A program made the position numbers and the translations under genes. Under the pieces are notes generated by a model. That model had not been told where the DNA came from. It saw only the letters and a list, made by a program, of their open reading frames with translations, and ran no database searches. Below are positions 1 through 7,300 of a stretch of 15,525 nt of DNA, piece after piece. Source of the stretch: CAZJCK01 sp964544635 (GTDB lineage: Bacteria > Zixibacteria > MSB-5A5 > GN15 > FEB-12); NCBI GenBank assembly GCA_964544635.1, contig CAZJCK010000072.1:1-15525 (forward strand). Direction: 5' to 3'. Each line of letters opens with the position of its first letter. Position 1 is the first letter of the stretch.

Positions 1-8
1 CGTCCGCC

Positions 9-29
9 AAAACCCACCTGAAAAGTGGG
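9..29 (-). terminator. Probable rho-independent terminator of the trpS-scpA-scpB operon
   Basis: Read on the minus strand just downstream of the scpB stop, CCCAC (29-25) pairs with GTGGG (17-13) across a 7-nt loop and is followed by TTTT (12-9). The stem is only 5 bp, or 6 with a G.T pair, so this is a modest terminator. A second AAGTGGGC copy at 48-55 offers an alternative left arm. Confidence 0.5.
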
Positions 30-64
30 CATCCCGAGCCACGCTGTAAGTGGGCAGTTACCCG

Positions 65-889
65 TTACTCGGTGCGCTGGGATTCGTAGTTTTCTTCGGG
101 AGTCTCTTCGTCGGTGTCCTCGCCGTCGGTGTCGTCTTCGTTCGACATTTCGGCGCCGCGGATCATCGACACCGTGCGGTGTTCGGAGTCGGTAGTAGCG
201 TCGTCACCCGACGCCGGCAGGTCTTCGTCGGAAATCGGCTCGGCGGTTTCGCTGATGTCGGCGGTCGGGGTCGGTTCGCCGCCTTCAGGACGGTTGACAT
301 TGAGCAGCGAGATCTCGGTATCGTACTCGTCGCTTTCGTCAGCCGCTTCTTCAACCGTCTGCAGCAGTTCCTCGATCTCGCTCATCTTGGGGAGATCTTT
401 GAGATTGTTCAGGCCGAAAAACTTGAGGAATTCGTCGGTGGTACCATACTGAAGCGGCTTGCCGACGGTTTCGGCACGACCCTTGATTGTCACCATGTTC
501 TTTTCCAGCAGGTTCTGCAGGACACCGTCGGATGACACCCCGCGGATGTGCTCGATTTCCGACTTGGTGACCGGCTGCTTGTAGGCGACGATGGCCAGCG
601 TTTCCAGCGCGGCGCGGGTCAGGCGCATCTTGCGTCGGCGGGTGAACAGTTCCTCGACATAACCGGAGAAGGCAGGCAGGATATAGAACTGGTAGCCGCC
701 GGCCAGCTCACGGATACGGTAGGACATGCCGTTGTCGGCATAGCGCTGGTTGATCTCACAGACGAGCTGGGTGACTTTGCCGGGGGTGATATCTTCGAAA
801 ACGTCGGTCAGTTTCCGGGCCGGCAGCGGCTCCGGCGAGGCCAGGATAAGCGCCTCGACGACCGAGTGGGACATGTCGGAGTTACTCAT
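65..889 (-). CDS. scpB: Segregation and condensation protein ScpB with acidic C-terminal tail
   Basis: ScpB is the winged-helix (kite) partner of the kleisin ScpA in the bacterial SMC-ScpAB condensin and acts on the nucoid in chromosome segregation. The 274-residue product shows the family core at about residues 8-165: VEALILASPEPL near the start, then the conserved stretch LTRAALETLAIVAYKQPVTK followed by EIEHIRGV, and GKPLQYGTTDEFLKFFGL. The ATG at 889 was chosen because the core begins right after it and it overlaps the scpA stop by 8 bp, which indicates translational coupling; a longer upstream reading frame is scpA read out of frame. Residues from about 170 to 274 form an unusual Glu/Asp-rich, low-complexity tail of about 105 residues, against a usual total near 180-200. 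The identification is secure; the role of the tail is unknown. Confidence 0.95.
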   Translation of the reverse strand: MSNSDMSHSVVEALILASPEPLPARKLTDVFEDITPGKVTQLVCEINQRYADNGMSYRIRELAGGYQFYILPAFSGYVEELFTRRRKMRLTRAALETLAIVAYKQPVTKSEIEHIRGVSSDGVLQNLLEKNMVTIKGRAETVGKPLQYGTTDEFLKFFGLNNLKDLPKMSEIEELLQTVEEAADESDEYDTEISLLNVNRPEGGEPTPTADISETAEPISDEDLPASGDDATTDSEHRTVSMIRGAEMSNEDDTDGEDTDEETPEENYESQRTE

Positions 890-1679
890 TGACGATCTCG
901 CGCTGCTCCGGATGGAGGTCGGTTTCTTCGGTATCGATGAATTCGTCGCCGCGGTAGACGCGCAGTTCGGCGAACGGTTGCGACTGGGCGAGCTTGACAC
1001 GGCGGTTCTTGCACATTTCAAGAAGGGCGATGAAGGTCACCACGGCCATGATGCGACTGGGAACGTCGGCAAATAAATCGGAGAACGTCACCCATTCGGC
1101 GCTCCTGAGCATACCGACGACGTGTTCGATACGATCGTCCACCGACACTGTCTCCGGCTCAACCTCGTGGACCAGTTCGTCGCGGCGCTGCCGCAGTACG
1201 TCTTTGAATGCGGTCAGGAGATCGAACAGGGTCTGACCGGGAAAGAGATCGACCCTGGCGTCGATATGGCCGACTGGTGACGGCGGCACCCAGTTACGGG
1301 ATTCGAGCTCGGCTTTTTCGCGCAGGATCTCGCCCGCTTCGCGGAACTTGCGGTATTCGATGAGTGCTTCGACCAGTTCCTGGCGCGGGTCCCCCTCGTC
1401 GCCATCCTCTTCGTCGCGCGGCAAAAGCAGGCGACTCTTGATGCGGATGAGCGTGGCGGCCATGAGTATGAACTCGCCGGCCACTTCGAGGTTCAGGGTC
1501 TGCATCAGCTCTATATACTCGAGGTACTGCCGGGTGATCTTCGCGATCGGAATATCGTACACCTCGACCTCTTCCTTCCGGATCAGGTACAACAGCAGGT
1601 CGAGTGGTCCATGGAAGGAGGGTATATCGACACGGTACTGGTCTTTGGTCGGATCGAAGGCAGTCGCTGTCTGATTCAC
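882..1679 (-). CDS. scpA: Segregation and condensation protein ScpA (kleisin)
   Basis: ScpA is the kleisin subunit that bridges the heads of the SMC dimer and binds ScpB. The 265-residue product starts at a GTG two bases after the trpS stop codon. That start places the hallmark FHGPLDLLLYLIRKEEVEVYD at about residue 22, as expected for the family, followed by the N-terminal helical bundle (IAKITRQYLEYI, then LEVAGEFILMAATLIRIKSR). The middle is charged and less conserved. The C-terminal winged helix lies at about residues 200-255 (VTFSDLFADVPSRIMAVVTF, then LLEMCKNRRVKLAQ). An AAAGG sequence inside the end of trpS serves as a possible ribosome-binding site. The gene overlaps scpB by 8 bp and lies in the operon trpS-scpA-scpB. 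A longer frame exists upstream but is the trpS shadow. Confidence 0.95.
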   Translation of the reverse strand: MNQTATAFDPTKDQYRVDIPSFHGPLDLLLYLIRKEEVEVYDIPIAKITRQYLEYIELMQTLNLEVAGEFILMAATLIRIKSRLLLPRDEEDGDEGDPRQELVEALIEYRKFREAGEILREKAELESRNWVPPSPVGHIDARVDLFPGQTLFDLLTAFKDVLRQRRDELVHEVEPETVSVDDRIEHVVGMLRSAEWVTFSDLFADVPSRIMAVVTFIALLEMCKNRRVKLAQSQPFAELRVYRGDEFIDTEETDLHPEQREIVNE

Positions 1680-1681
1680 TA

Positions 1682-2719
1682 CTATTTGGCCTTTCGGTAA
1701 TCCATCTTCATGGCGTCGCGGACTTTCTCCATCACGTTGCCGGCGCGTTGTCGGGCACGGTCGCGGCCGGTCGCCAGGACATCCCAGACGTAATCCGGTT
1801 TCGCCAGCAGTTCGTTCCGTTTCCGGCGAATCGGCGCCAGCGCGGCGTTGAGGTTTTTCGACAACCGCATCTTGCAATCGACACATCCCAGTTCCCCGGT
1901 CCGGCAGGGGGGCGCGATTTCGTTCTCGGCGTTCTCGGTATAAATCCTGTGAAGCAGGTAGACCGGACATCCTTCCGGCGTGCCGGGATCGCCTTTGCGC
2001 ACCTTCTTGGGATCGGTGAAGAAGGTCTTTATCTTTTTTTCGGTCTGCTTTTCGGTGAAGTCGACGGGTATATGGTTGCCGTACGACTTCGACATCTTCC
2101 GATTGTCAGCACCGGGTATAACCGGAATCTCTTTGAGCAACGGTTCCGGTTCAACTAATGTTTTCCTAAAAACGTGATTAAATCGTCTGGCCAGATCGGC
2201 GGCCAGCCAGATGTGTTTCTCCTGGTCCTTGCCTACCGGCACTTTATGGGCGTTGTATACACATATATCGGCCGCTTGCAGCACGGGATAACCGAGAAAG
2301 CCATAGGAATCGAGCTGCTCTTTTTTCTCCTGGTAGGTGGGCAGGCGGGTTAGCGTCGGTACCGTGATGAACATGGAGAAGATCAGGTGCAGCTCAGCGT
2401 GTTCCTTGACCTCAGATTGTACGAAAATCGCGCATTTCTCCGGGTCGAGGCCGGCCGCGAGGAAGTCGACGGCCATCTGGAAGATACGTTCTTTGAAGAC
2501 TTTGGTGTTCTCGTACTCGGCGGTGAGAGCGTGCCAGTCGACAATACAGAGGTACATCCAGTAGTTATCCTGGAGCTCCACCCAGTTGCGCAGGGCGCCC
2601 TCGAGATTGCCTATGTGCAGCGCCCCGGTCGGCTGCATACCCGACAGGATGGTTTCTTTCCTGGTCGGTTTGGGCTGTTCTTGGGCCGTCGGTTTGGGCT
2701 TTGGCGCGATTGTCGACAT
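1682..2719 (-). CDS. trpS: Tryptophanyl-tRNA synthetase, putative Fe-S cluster type
   Basis: This class Ic synthetase activates tryptophan with ATP and charges tRNA-Trp in the cytoplasm. In 345 residues it shows the HIGH-type signature TGALHIGN (residues 31-38), the Trp-binding region QAADICVYNAHKVPVGKDQ (148-166) and the KMSKS loop (208-212). Residues 1-22 are a Pro/Lys-rich extension ahead of the usual start at ILSGMQPTG. Four cysteines at 251, 272, 279 and 282 give C-x20-C-x6-C-x2-C, very close to the C-x22-C-x6-C-x2-C [4Fe-4S] site described in Thermotoga maritima TrpRS; the cluster is inferred. A good Shine-Dalgarno (GAGGAAA) precedes the ATG and a strong promoter lies just upstream. It is first in the operon with scpA and scpB. 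Confidence 0.97.
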   Translation of the reverse strand: MSTIAPKPKPTAQEQPKPTRKETILSGMQPTGALHIGNLEGALRNWVELQDNYWMYLCIVDWHALTAEYENTKVFKERIFQMAVDFLAAGLDPEKCAIFVQSEVKEHAELHLIFSMFITVPTLTRLPTYQEKKEQLDSYGFLGYPVLQAADICVYNAHKVPVGKDQEKHIWLAADLARRFNHVFRKTLVEPEPLLKEIPVIPGADNRKMSKSYGNHIPVDFTEKQTEKKIKTFFTDPKKVRKGDPGTPEGCPVYLLHRIYTENAENEIAPPCRTGELGCVDCKMRLSKNLNAALAPIRRKRNELLAKPDYVWDVLATGRDRARQRAGNVMEKVRDAMKMDYRKAK

Positions 2720-2749
2720 GCTGTTTTTTCCTCTATCCGTCAGATAGCC

Positions 2750-2778
2750 AACATAGCGGTATCGGATGATACTGTCAA
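2750..2778 (-). promoter_or_regulatory. Sigma-70-type promoter of trpS-scpA-scpB with an inverted repeat in the spacer
   Basis: On the minus strand a perfect -35 TTGACA (2778-2773) is followed after exactly 17 bp by the -10 TATGTT (2755-2750), giving a leader of only about 24 nt before the trpS ATG. The spacer contains the inverted repeat GTATC-ATCC-GATAC, which could be an operator. The short leader leaves no room for a T-box. Confidence 0.75.
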
Positions 2779-2850
2779 ACGGAAAGTAGCATCATCAGTT
2801 AGCTGGGCTGTTGTAAAATAACCTGCGGTAAGTATAAGCGGGATTGACGG

Positions 2851-3375
2851 TTACGTCGCATCCATAAACAGGTACGGCCGCCACGGCTTATCGACGCCGC
2901 CCATATGCTGGCGAATGAACGTCACATAGGTCGGCCGTGCCGGTTTCTTGAGCAGTTTCATGCCGGCCTGGTCGGGGGTACGGTCTCCCTTTTTGTTATT
3001 GCATCGGGAGCAGGCGCAGACGAGGTTTTCCCAGGTATCGCGGCCACCAACCCGTTTGGGGACAACATGGTCGATTGTCATCGAGCCGGAGGCGGTGCCG
3101 CAGTACTGGCAGCGGTTGCCGTCGCGGGCGAAGATATTTTTGCGTGACAGGACGATTCGTTTGTGCGGCACCTTTTTGTACTGCCAGAGGCGGACGACGC
3201 TGGGGAGGTCGAAGGCCGATTTGACGCTGTGGATTTTGTCACCGTTGGCTGATTCGATCATTTCTGCCTTGCCTTGAAAGACCAAAACGATAGCCCGCCG
3301 GGCCGTACAGATGGTAAGCGGCTCGTAGTTCTGATTGAGCATCAGCACACGTCTGTTAACCACTGACACGCTCAT
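2851..3375 (-). CDS. HNH endonuclease family protein
   Basis: This 174-residue protein belongs to the widespread stand-alone HNH family that begins with a VLMLNQNYEPL-type N-terminal strand (here residues 10-20). The nuclease fold is at about 85-135: a zinc-knuckle pair CQYC (89-92), TIDHVVPKRVGG with the catalytic histidine at 103, WENLV with Asn117, and CSRCNNKKGDRTP with the second Cys pair (122, 125) and the final Asn of the motif. The family is presumed to cleave DNA with a single metal ion; its cellular role is not established. The start at 3375 has only a weak purine stretch upstream, and the internal ATG before LNQNYEPL (codon 12) is an alternative. No terminator is seen before the trpS promoter, so read-through into trpS is possible. 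Confidence 0.88.
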   Translation of the reverse strand: MSVSVVNRRVLMLNQNYEPLTICTARRAIVLVFQGKAEMIESANGDKIHSVKSAFDLPSVVRLWQYKKVPHKRIVLSRKNIFARDGNRCQYCGTASGSMTIDHVVPKRVGGRDTWENLVCACSRCNNKKGDRTPDQAGMKLLKKPARPTYVTFIRQHMGGVDKPWRPYLFMDAT

Positions 3376-3536
3376 GGTGTCTCGCTTTTCTTTGTCGCCA
3401 ATGGTTCGTCATGGTCGTCGTTGGGTGGCGAGTACAAATCCGCCCCGGGCTTTTATACCGACACGGCGCCCACTGGTCGCATTTCGGCGATGGCGGTCTT
3501 CCGTCCGGCAGCCATCACCACGAAAAAATTCCCCTA

Positions 3537-3564
3537 AAGGTAGCATAATTTCGGTTTCCGTCAA
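3537..3564 (-). promoter_or_regulatory. Possible promoter for the HNH gene
   Basis: On the minus strand TTGACG (3564-3559) is followed after 16 bp by TACCTT (3542-3537). The -35 is good (5 of 6) but the -10 is weak (3 of 6), and it would give a leader of about 155 nt. Confidence 0.3.
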
Positions 3565-3573
3565 CATATAAAC

Positions 3574-3606
3574 GCGCCGCCGTCGGCCTGCGGTGGGCGC
3601 TTTTCT
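3574..3606 (+). terminator. Terminator-like GC hairpin in the 5' region of the lipoprotein gene
   Basis: GCGCCGCCG (3574-3582) pairs with CGGTGGGCGC (3591-3600) with one bulged G and one G.T pair around an 8-nt loop, and TTTTCT follows. No plus-strand gene lies upstream, so it may act as an attenuator, end an unseen small transcript, or be incidental. Confidence 0.4.
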
Positions 3607-3687
3607 ACCGTATCGGCCCCGGCCGCCGTAAAATCGACTCATTTGTTGCCGATACAGAAGTTAGACACTCTCACGCATTAACATGTC

Positions 3688-3703
3688 TGGCGATGAATCG
3701 CCA
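3688..3703 (+). promoter_or_regulatory. Leader hairpin directly upstream of a strong Shine-Dalgarno
   Basis: TGGCGA (3688-3693) and TCGCCA (3698-3703) form a perfect 6-bp stem with loop TGAA. It ends where the AAAAGGAGG ribosome-binding site (3703-3711) begins, 7 nt before the ATG. It could stabilise the mRNA 5' end or tune ribosome access. Confidence 0.4.
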
Positions 3704-3718
3704 AAAGGAGGCCTTGCG

Positions 3719-4708
3719 ATGAAGAAACTGTTCCTCGTGCTGTTTGCACTTTGTGCGCTCAGCTTGATCGGCTGTGGTGAGGATGATGCTCCGACCGGAT
3801 CCGGCGGCGACGCCAAGGGTACGGTGTACGACTTCGACTCCTACCGCCAGTGGGTCGACATGGTTGCCCCGGCGGTGTATGTCGCACCGGTCGCAGCGCC
3901 CTCGGGCCAGTTCGACTCGATGTGGACGGAGGGATCCAATCCGCTGTTGGGCAAGGTATTCGGTGAGAACGAACCGATGTCGCTGTATGCCAATGTGGAA
4001 TACCTCGACGAGGTGGTGGCAGAACTCAATTCGATTCTGAGCCAGGGAGATTCCTCGAGCTTCGTCGTCGACACTCCGTGGGTGTCGCTCATCGACATCA
4101 ACGGCGCCCAGGCCCTGCCGGGTTCGGTGGTGAGTATAATGGGATTCAGTTCTGTGACGCTCGATCGCGCCCTGTTGATCGACAACCCGGACGGTGATAC
4201 TACCCATGTCGGTTTTATCCTGACCGACAGCACCCAGACGGTGCTGGCGTACCGGCGCTCACCGTACCAGGGCAGCTGGGAAAGTTTCCTGTTTTACGGT
4301 CACGTGAACACCAACGATTCGACGGTCGACATCAAGGGCGTGTTCTACAAGGTTGAGAGCGACCAATCGGCCCACAGCTGGGTGTATGACATCCAGACGG
4401 TCAACGAGGTCGACTTCGCCTACCGCATGTCGTGGTATGCGCCCGACATGGGCGACACCACCGGCCTCGGTTGCATCATCGGCGGCGGTGACGCCGACGA
4501 CCAGTTTGCCATGCGCTACCGCCAGTATATCCCGGCGGATGCACCGACGGTCGACAGCATTGCCATCCTCGACCAGATGTTTGATGCCCAGTATAACTAC
4601 CTCGGCGCTATCGCGGCGGGGTATGAAACGTTTGTCGATGTCAACGACCTGTTCCTGTACGGCGACATGCCGCAGGCGCTGGTTGAGAGTCCGTGGGACG
4701 GACAGTAA
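3719..4708 (+). CDS. Lipoprotein of unknown function
   Basis: The 329-residue product has a type II signal peptide: MKK, a hydrophobic core, then lipobox L-I-G-C with Cys19, followed by the acidic GEDD stretch. It is expected at the cell envelope, probably as an outer-membrane lipoprotein. The ATG at 3719 was preferred over one 36 bp upstream because AGGAGG lies 7 nt before it and it opens directly into the signal peptide. The mature part is acidic, rich in Asp, Tyr and Trp, without repeats or membrane segments, and looks like a globular beta-rich domain (for example VGFILTDSTQTVLAYRRS and WESFLFYGHVNTNDSTVD). I do not recognise a family. It is monocistronic, with its own strong terminator 25 bp downstream. 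Confidence 0.85.
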   Translation: MKKLFLVLFALCALSLIGCGEDDAPTGSGGDAKGTVYDFDSYRQWVDMVAPAVYVAPVAAPSGQFDSMWTEGSNPLLGKVFGENEPMSLYANVEYLDEVVAELNSILSQGDSSSFVVDTPWVSLIDINGAQALPGSVVSIMGFSSVTLDRALLIDNPDGDTTHVGFILTDSTQTVLAYRRSPYQGSWESFLFYGHVNTNDSTVDIKGVFYKVESDQSAHSWVYDIQTVNEVDFAYRMSWYAPDMGDTTGLGCIIGGGDADDQFAMRYRQYIPADAPTVDSIAILDQMFDAQYNYLGAIAAGYETFVDVNDLFLYGDMPQALVESPWDGQ

Positions 4709-4732
4709 GACATCGCACCGACAGTGACTTCG

Positions 4733-4761
4733 AGGCGGAGCCAATCGGCTCCGCCTTTTTT
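4733..4761 (+). terminator. Strong rho-independent terminator
   Basis: GGCGGAGCC (4734-4742) and GGCTCCGCC (4747-4755) form a perfect 9-bp stem (10 with A4733/T4756) with an AATC loop, followed by six T. It ends the lipoprotein transcript. Confidence 0.95.
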
Positions 4762-4862
4762 ATGCGCTCTTGAAACCGTGCCCCGCGAATGGCTGTTGAT
4801 CAAGGCGGCAAATGCGGCCGGTCGCCCGATGACCCCAGCACTGAAAGTGAGTTGTACAAGTT

Positions 4863-5363
4863 ATGCTACATCGCCCTACTCCCGACACGCCCGGACCGGA
4901 CCAGGAATCGGTCTGGGACTACCCCCGACCGCCACGCCTCGAGGCGGTGCCGAAACGTGTCCGTATAGAATTCAACAGTGTCACCATCGCCGACAGTACC
5001 AGGGCATATCGCGTGCTCGAAACCAGCCATCCACCGGTGTATTACATCCCGCCCGGCGATATCAGGATGGAGTACCTCAGGCGCGAACCGGGCCGTTCGT
5101 TCTGCGAATACAAGGGACAGGCCGACTACTACTCAGTCGTGGTGGATAGCAAGCAGGCGGTCAAAGTCGCCTGGGCTTACCCCGACCCGACCGAGCGGTT
5201 CGCCGCGCTCACGGATCACCTGGCGTTTTATGCCGGGCCTATGGACGGCTGCTGGGTTGGTGATGACCGGGTGATGCCGCAGCCGGGTGGCTTTTACGGC
5301 GGCTGGATCACGCCCGATGTGGTCGGGCCGTTCAAGGGCAACGCCGGCAGCGAGTGGTGGTAA
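4863..5363 (+). CDS. DUF427 family protein
   Basis: The 166-residue product matches the DUF427 family (PF04248), small cytoplasmic proteins of unestablished activity. Recognisable family landmarks run in order: ESVWDYPRPPRLE at about 15-27, RVRIEFNSVTIADSTRAYRV at 32-51, ETSHPPVYYIPPGDIRM at 53-69, YKGQADYYSV at 83-92, WAYPDP at 104-109, and the C-terminal GGFYGGWITPDVVGPFKG at 142-159. A single full domain is present with no signal peptide. The ribosome-binding site is weak (GTGAG region upstream). The gene lies between the terminator at 4733-4761 and the serine hydrolase lipoprotein, 93 bp away, with no terminator between, so the two may share a transcript. Confidence 0.9.
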   Translation: MLHRPTPDTPGPDQESVWDYPRPPRLEAVPKRVRIEFNSVTIADSTRAYRVLETSHPPVYYIPPGDIRMEYLRREPGRSFCEYKGQADYYSVVVDSKQAVKVAWAYPDPTERFAALTDHLAFYAGPMDGCWVGDDRVMPQPGGFYGGWITPDVVGPFKGNAGSEWW

Positions 5364-5456
5364 GAGCGGCCCCGAGAGCGGAACAATATCAAACTTGTGC
5401 TGTACCGTCTGACAGCAGTATTCTTGTCGCATGAACTGTGATCGGAAGGGGATGGC

Positions 5457-6590
5457 ATGATACAACGGTGCATCGCAATTGGCCTGTTGCTGCTGGTGAC
5501 AGCGGCAGTCGGCTGTATCCGCAAGGTTGAACCGGACACAACTCCGTCGGCGCGATCGCATCCTGCGATCGACTCGCTGATACGCGGGTATGTCGACGCC
5601 AACCGCTTCAGCGGCACCGTGCTGATCGCCCGCGGCGATACCACCTGGTACCGCAAGTCGTTCGGCTATGCCAATGCCGAGTTCAGCCTGCCGTTCTCCG
5701 ATTCCACTCGCTTCAAGTTGCATTCGATGAGCAAACCGATCACGGCGGCAGCGGTATTGAAGGCGGTCGAGGCAAACTACCTGTCGCTCGACAGCAGTAT
5801 CGTCACCTATCTGCCGCAGGCGCCCGATGTCTGGCGGGAGGTGACGATTGATCACTTGCTGACACACACATCGGGCCTTCCCGAGTTCACGAACACATGG
5901 CTCGACAACTGGGCCGGCAGCATGCAGGCAACCCTCAACCGCCTGGAAGATACGCTGGCGCAGTTCGCACCCCAGACCCGGCCGGGCAGCCAGTGGCGCT
6001 ACTCGAACATCGGGTATGTTCTTTTAGCGGCGGCGCTGGAGCAGGCGACCTCGATGCGCTTTGCCGACGTACTCGAGGACTTCGTCTTCGTCGCCGCCAG
6101 GATGAGTCATGCCGGGCTGGAGAAGTCGCCGCCGTGGGAACTGGTCGATTACGACGGTCCGTGGGTAGTGCCTTACCAGGCGACCGGTTACAACGGTGCG
6201 CCGGAGTATTTACAGGAAGCGTTCAGCAAGATGTATGTCATCCCCGGCGCCGGCGGCGTGTATGCCTCGGCCGATGACGTGCTGGCGTTCTTGCGCCAGA
6301 TGTTCAGTCGCGACCTGCTGAGCGACCGCCTGCGCGGAGCGATGTTGCAGGCGGCGAAGAGGAACGACGTTTCGTACGGTTACGGCTGGTTCGTGACCGA
6401 TCGTGACGGCGCGGTGGTGTACCGCCACGACGGCGGCAATAACGGCTTTGTCGCCTCAATGGAGTACTACCCGGAGTTGGAGGTCAGTATAATCGTATTG
6501 TCCAACTACGGTTTTGCGCCGATCGGTGAGATCCGGGCGTCGCTGGCGACCGAGGCCCTGGCCGAGACAGCCGCCGACCGCAGCGATTAA
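5457..6590 (+). CDS. Serine hydrolase lipoprotein, beta-lactamase/class C family
   Basis: This 377-residue protein belongs to the beta-lactamase family of serine hydrolases (PF00144: class C lactamases, DD-peptidases, esterases). It has a lipoprotein signal with lipobox A-V-G-C and Cys20. The active-site motifs are all present: SxxK as S90-M-S-K93, YxN as Y182-S-N184, and the KTG-equivalent H324-D-G326 in YRHDGGNNGF. The supporting motifs LLTHTSGLP (134-142) and GYGYGW-like YGYGWF (307-312) are also seen. The HxG form is more typical of esterases and peptidases in this family than of true beta-lactamases, so antibiotic hydrolysis should not be assumed. GGAAGGGG lies 5 nt before the ATG. The gene converges on the beta-barrel protein gene and their stop codons overlap. 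Confidence 0.93.
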   Translation: MIQRCIAIGLLLLVTAAVGCIRKVEPDTTPSARSHPAIDSLIRGYVDANRFSGTVLIARGDTTWYRKSFGYANAEFSLPFSDSTRFKLHSMSKPITAAAVLKAVEANYLSLDSSIVTYLPQAPDVWREVTIDHLLTHTSGLPEFTNTWLDNWAGSMQATLNRLEDTLAQFAPQTRPGSQWRYSNIGYVLLAAALEQATSMRFADVLEDFVFVAARMSHAGLEKSPPWELVDYDGPWVVPYQATGYNGAPEYLQEAFSKMYVIPGAGGVYASADDVLAFLRQMFSRDLLSDRLRGAMLQAAKRNDVSYGYGWFVTDRDGAVVYRHDGGNNGFVASMEYYPELEVSIIVLSNYGFAPIGEIRASLATEALAETAADRSD

Positions 6591-7111
6591 TCTTCCCGAA
6601 TGATTACGTCGGGTTTATCACCCGGCTCCTTACCAGCGCCGCCGCCAAACGAGATGCCGAACAGAAAGCGTACCTCCGGGATGTCACCCACACCGTAGCG
6701 AAACTCGGCGTTGTACGACCCGGAACCGGACATCGGAAAGTTGACACCACCAACCAGCGACAGACCGACCTCGGTATCGTTGCCGTTGTCGAACTCGAAG
6801 TGGGAGATGGTCGGGCCGCCGGCAACATAGAGTGCGGTAGTGCTTCCGGGCGGACTGAGACTGACCCGGAAATCGCCGTTGACATTGTACGTCGTCATGT
6901 CATCGCCAAACCCGAGATCAACACTGGGGGCGAAGCGGAAGATCTTGAGGTACCGTCCAAAAACAGCCTGTCCCCCAATCACGAACTGGTCGGGCTCGAG
7001 ACCGAAACCGGCGCGGACGCCGAAGCGGGTGTTATCGGCATGAGCGACAGGCGTCAGAAACAGGGCGCCGGCTACGACCATGAGAATTGTAGTCGTTATG
7101 CGTCGAATCAT
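6587..7111 (-). CDS. Small outer-membrane beta-barrel protein
   Basis: The 174-residue product has a Sec signal peptide (MIRR, hydrophobic core, cleavage after A-H-A near residue 25) and a mature part of alternating hydrophobic/polar strands: TRFGVRAGFGLEPDQFVIGG, FAPSVDLGFGD, NVNGDFRVSL, ALYVAGGPTISHFEF, EVGLSLVGGVNFPM, YNAEFRYGVG, EVRFLFGISFGGG. This is the pattern of 8-stranded OmpA/OmpX-like barrels (OMP_b-brl type). A short charged tail follows the last strand. The ATG at 7111 has AAAGGA 10 nt upstream; a much longer frame continues upstream but lacks coding character. The specific function is unknown. Confidence 0.82.
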   Translation of the reverse strand: MIRRITTTILMVVAGALFLTPVAHADNTRFGVRAGFGLEPDQFVIGGQAVFGRYLKIFRFAPSVDLGFGDDMTTYNVNGDFRVSLSPPGSTTALYVAGGPTISHFEFDNGNDTEVGLSLVGGVNFPMSGSGSYNAEFRYGVGDIPEVRFLFGISFGGGAGKEPGDKPDVIIRED

Positions 7112-7130
7112 ACGTGGTGAGTCCTTTCGT

Positions 7131-7161
7131 ACTATAGTCAGGGTTAGTGTCCGGGTAGCAA
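7131..7161 (-). promoter_or_regulatory. Possible promoter of the beta-barrel gene
   Basis: On the minus strand TTGCTA is followed after 19 bp by TATAGT (7136-7131), a -10 with 5 of 6 matches. The predicted start would leave only a very short leader containing the AAAGGA. The 19-bp spacer makes this tentative. A perfect 10-bp palindrome TATACGTATA lies upstream at 7188-7197. Confidence 0.3.
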
Positions 7162-7300
7162 TGGAGCACACGTGGGCGGGTATGGCATATACGTATACAA
7201 CATCGCAACGCTCGTATTGTTCGGGTTCATCCGCAGATTCGCTTGCTCGCTGCGTTCTGAACCCCAACTTTATATTGAGAAAGCCGAAAGGACAGCGAAG

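Larger units (their letters stand above)
3376..3718. other. Divergent intergenic region (HNH gene / lipoprotein)
   Basis: This 343-bp stretch separates divergently transcribed genes. It holds a possible minus-strand promoter for the HNH gene, a GC-rich hairpin followed by a T-run (3574-3606), and a short hairpin abutting the lipoprotein ribosome-binding site (3688-3703). A 77-codon minus-strand frame at 3409-3642 has arginine-rich, compositionally random protein and no ribosome-binding site, so it is not annotated as a gene. No convincing plus-strand promoter was found by eye. Confidence 0.6.

Noticed and set aside
2720..2850. T-box or trp attenuator upstream of trpS
   Set aside because: The clear promoter leaves a leader of only about 24 nt, too short for either.
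3409..3642. 77-codon minus-strand frame in the divergent intergenic region
   Set aside because: Arginine/glycine-rich random composition, no ribosome-binding site, and no recognisable motif.
5457..6590. Antibiotic-resistance class C beta-lactamase
   Set aside because: SxxK and YxN are shared by the whole family, but HDG in place of KTG and the lipoprotein signal fit general esterase/peptidase members better.
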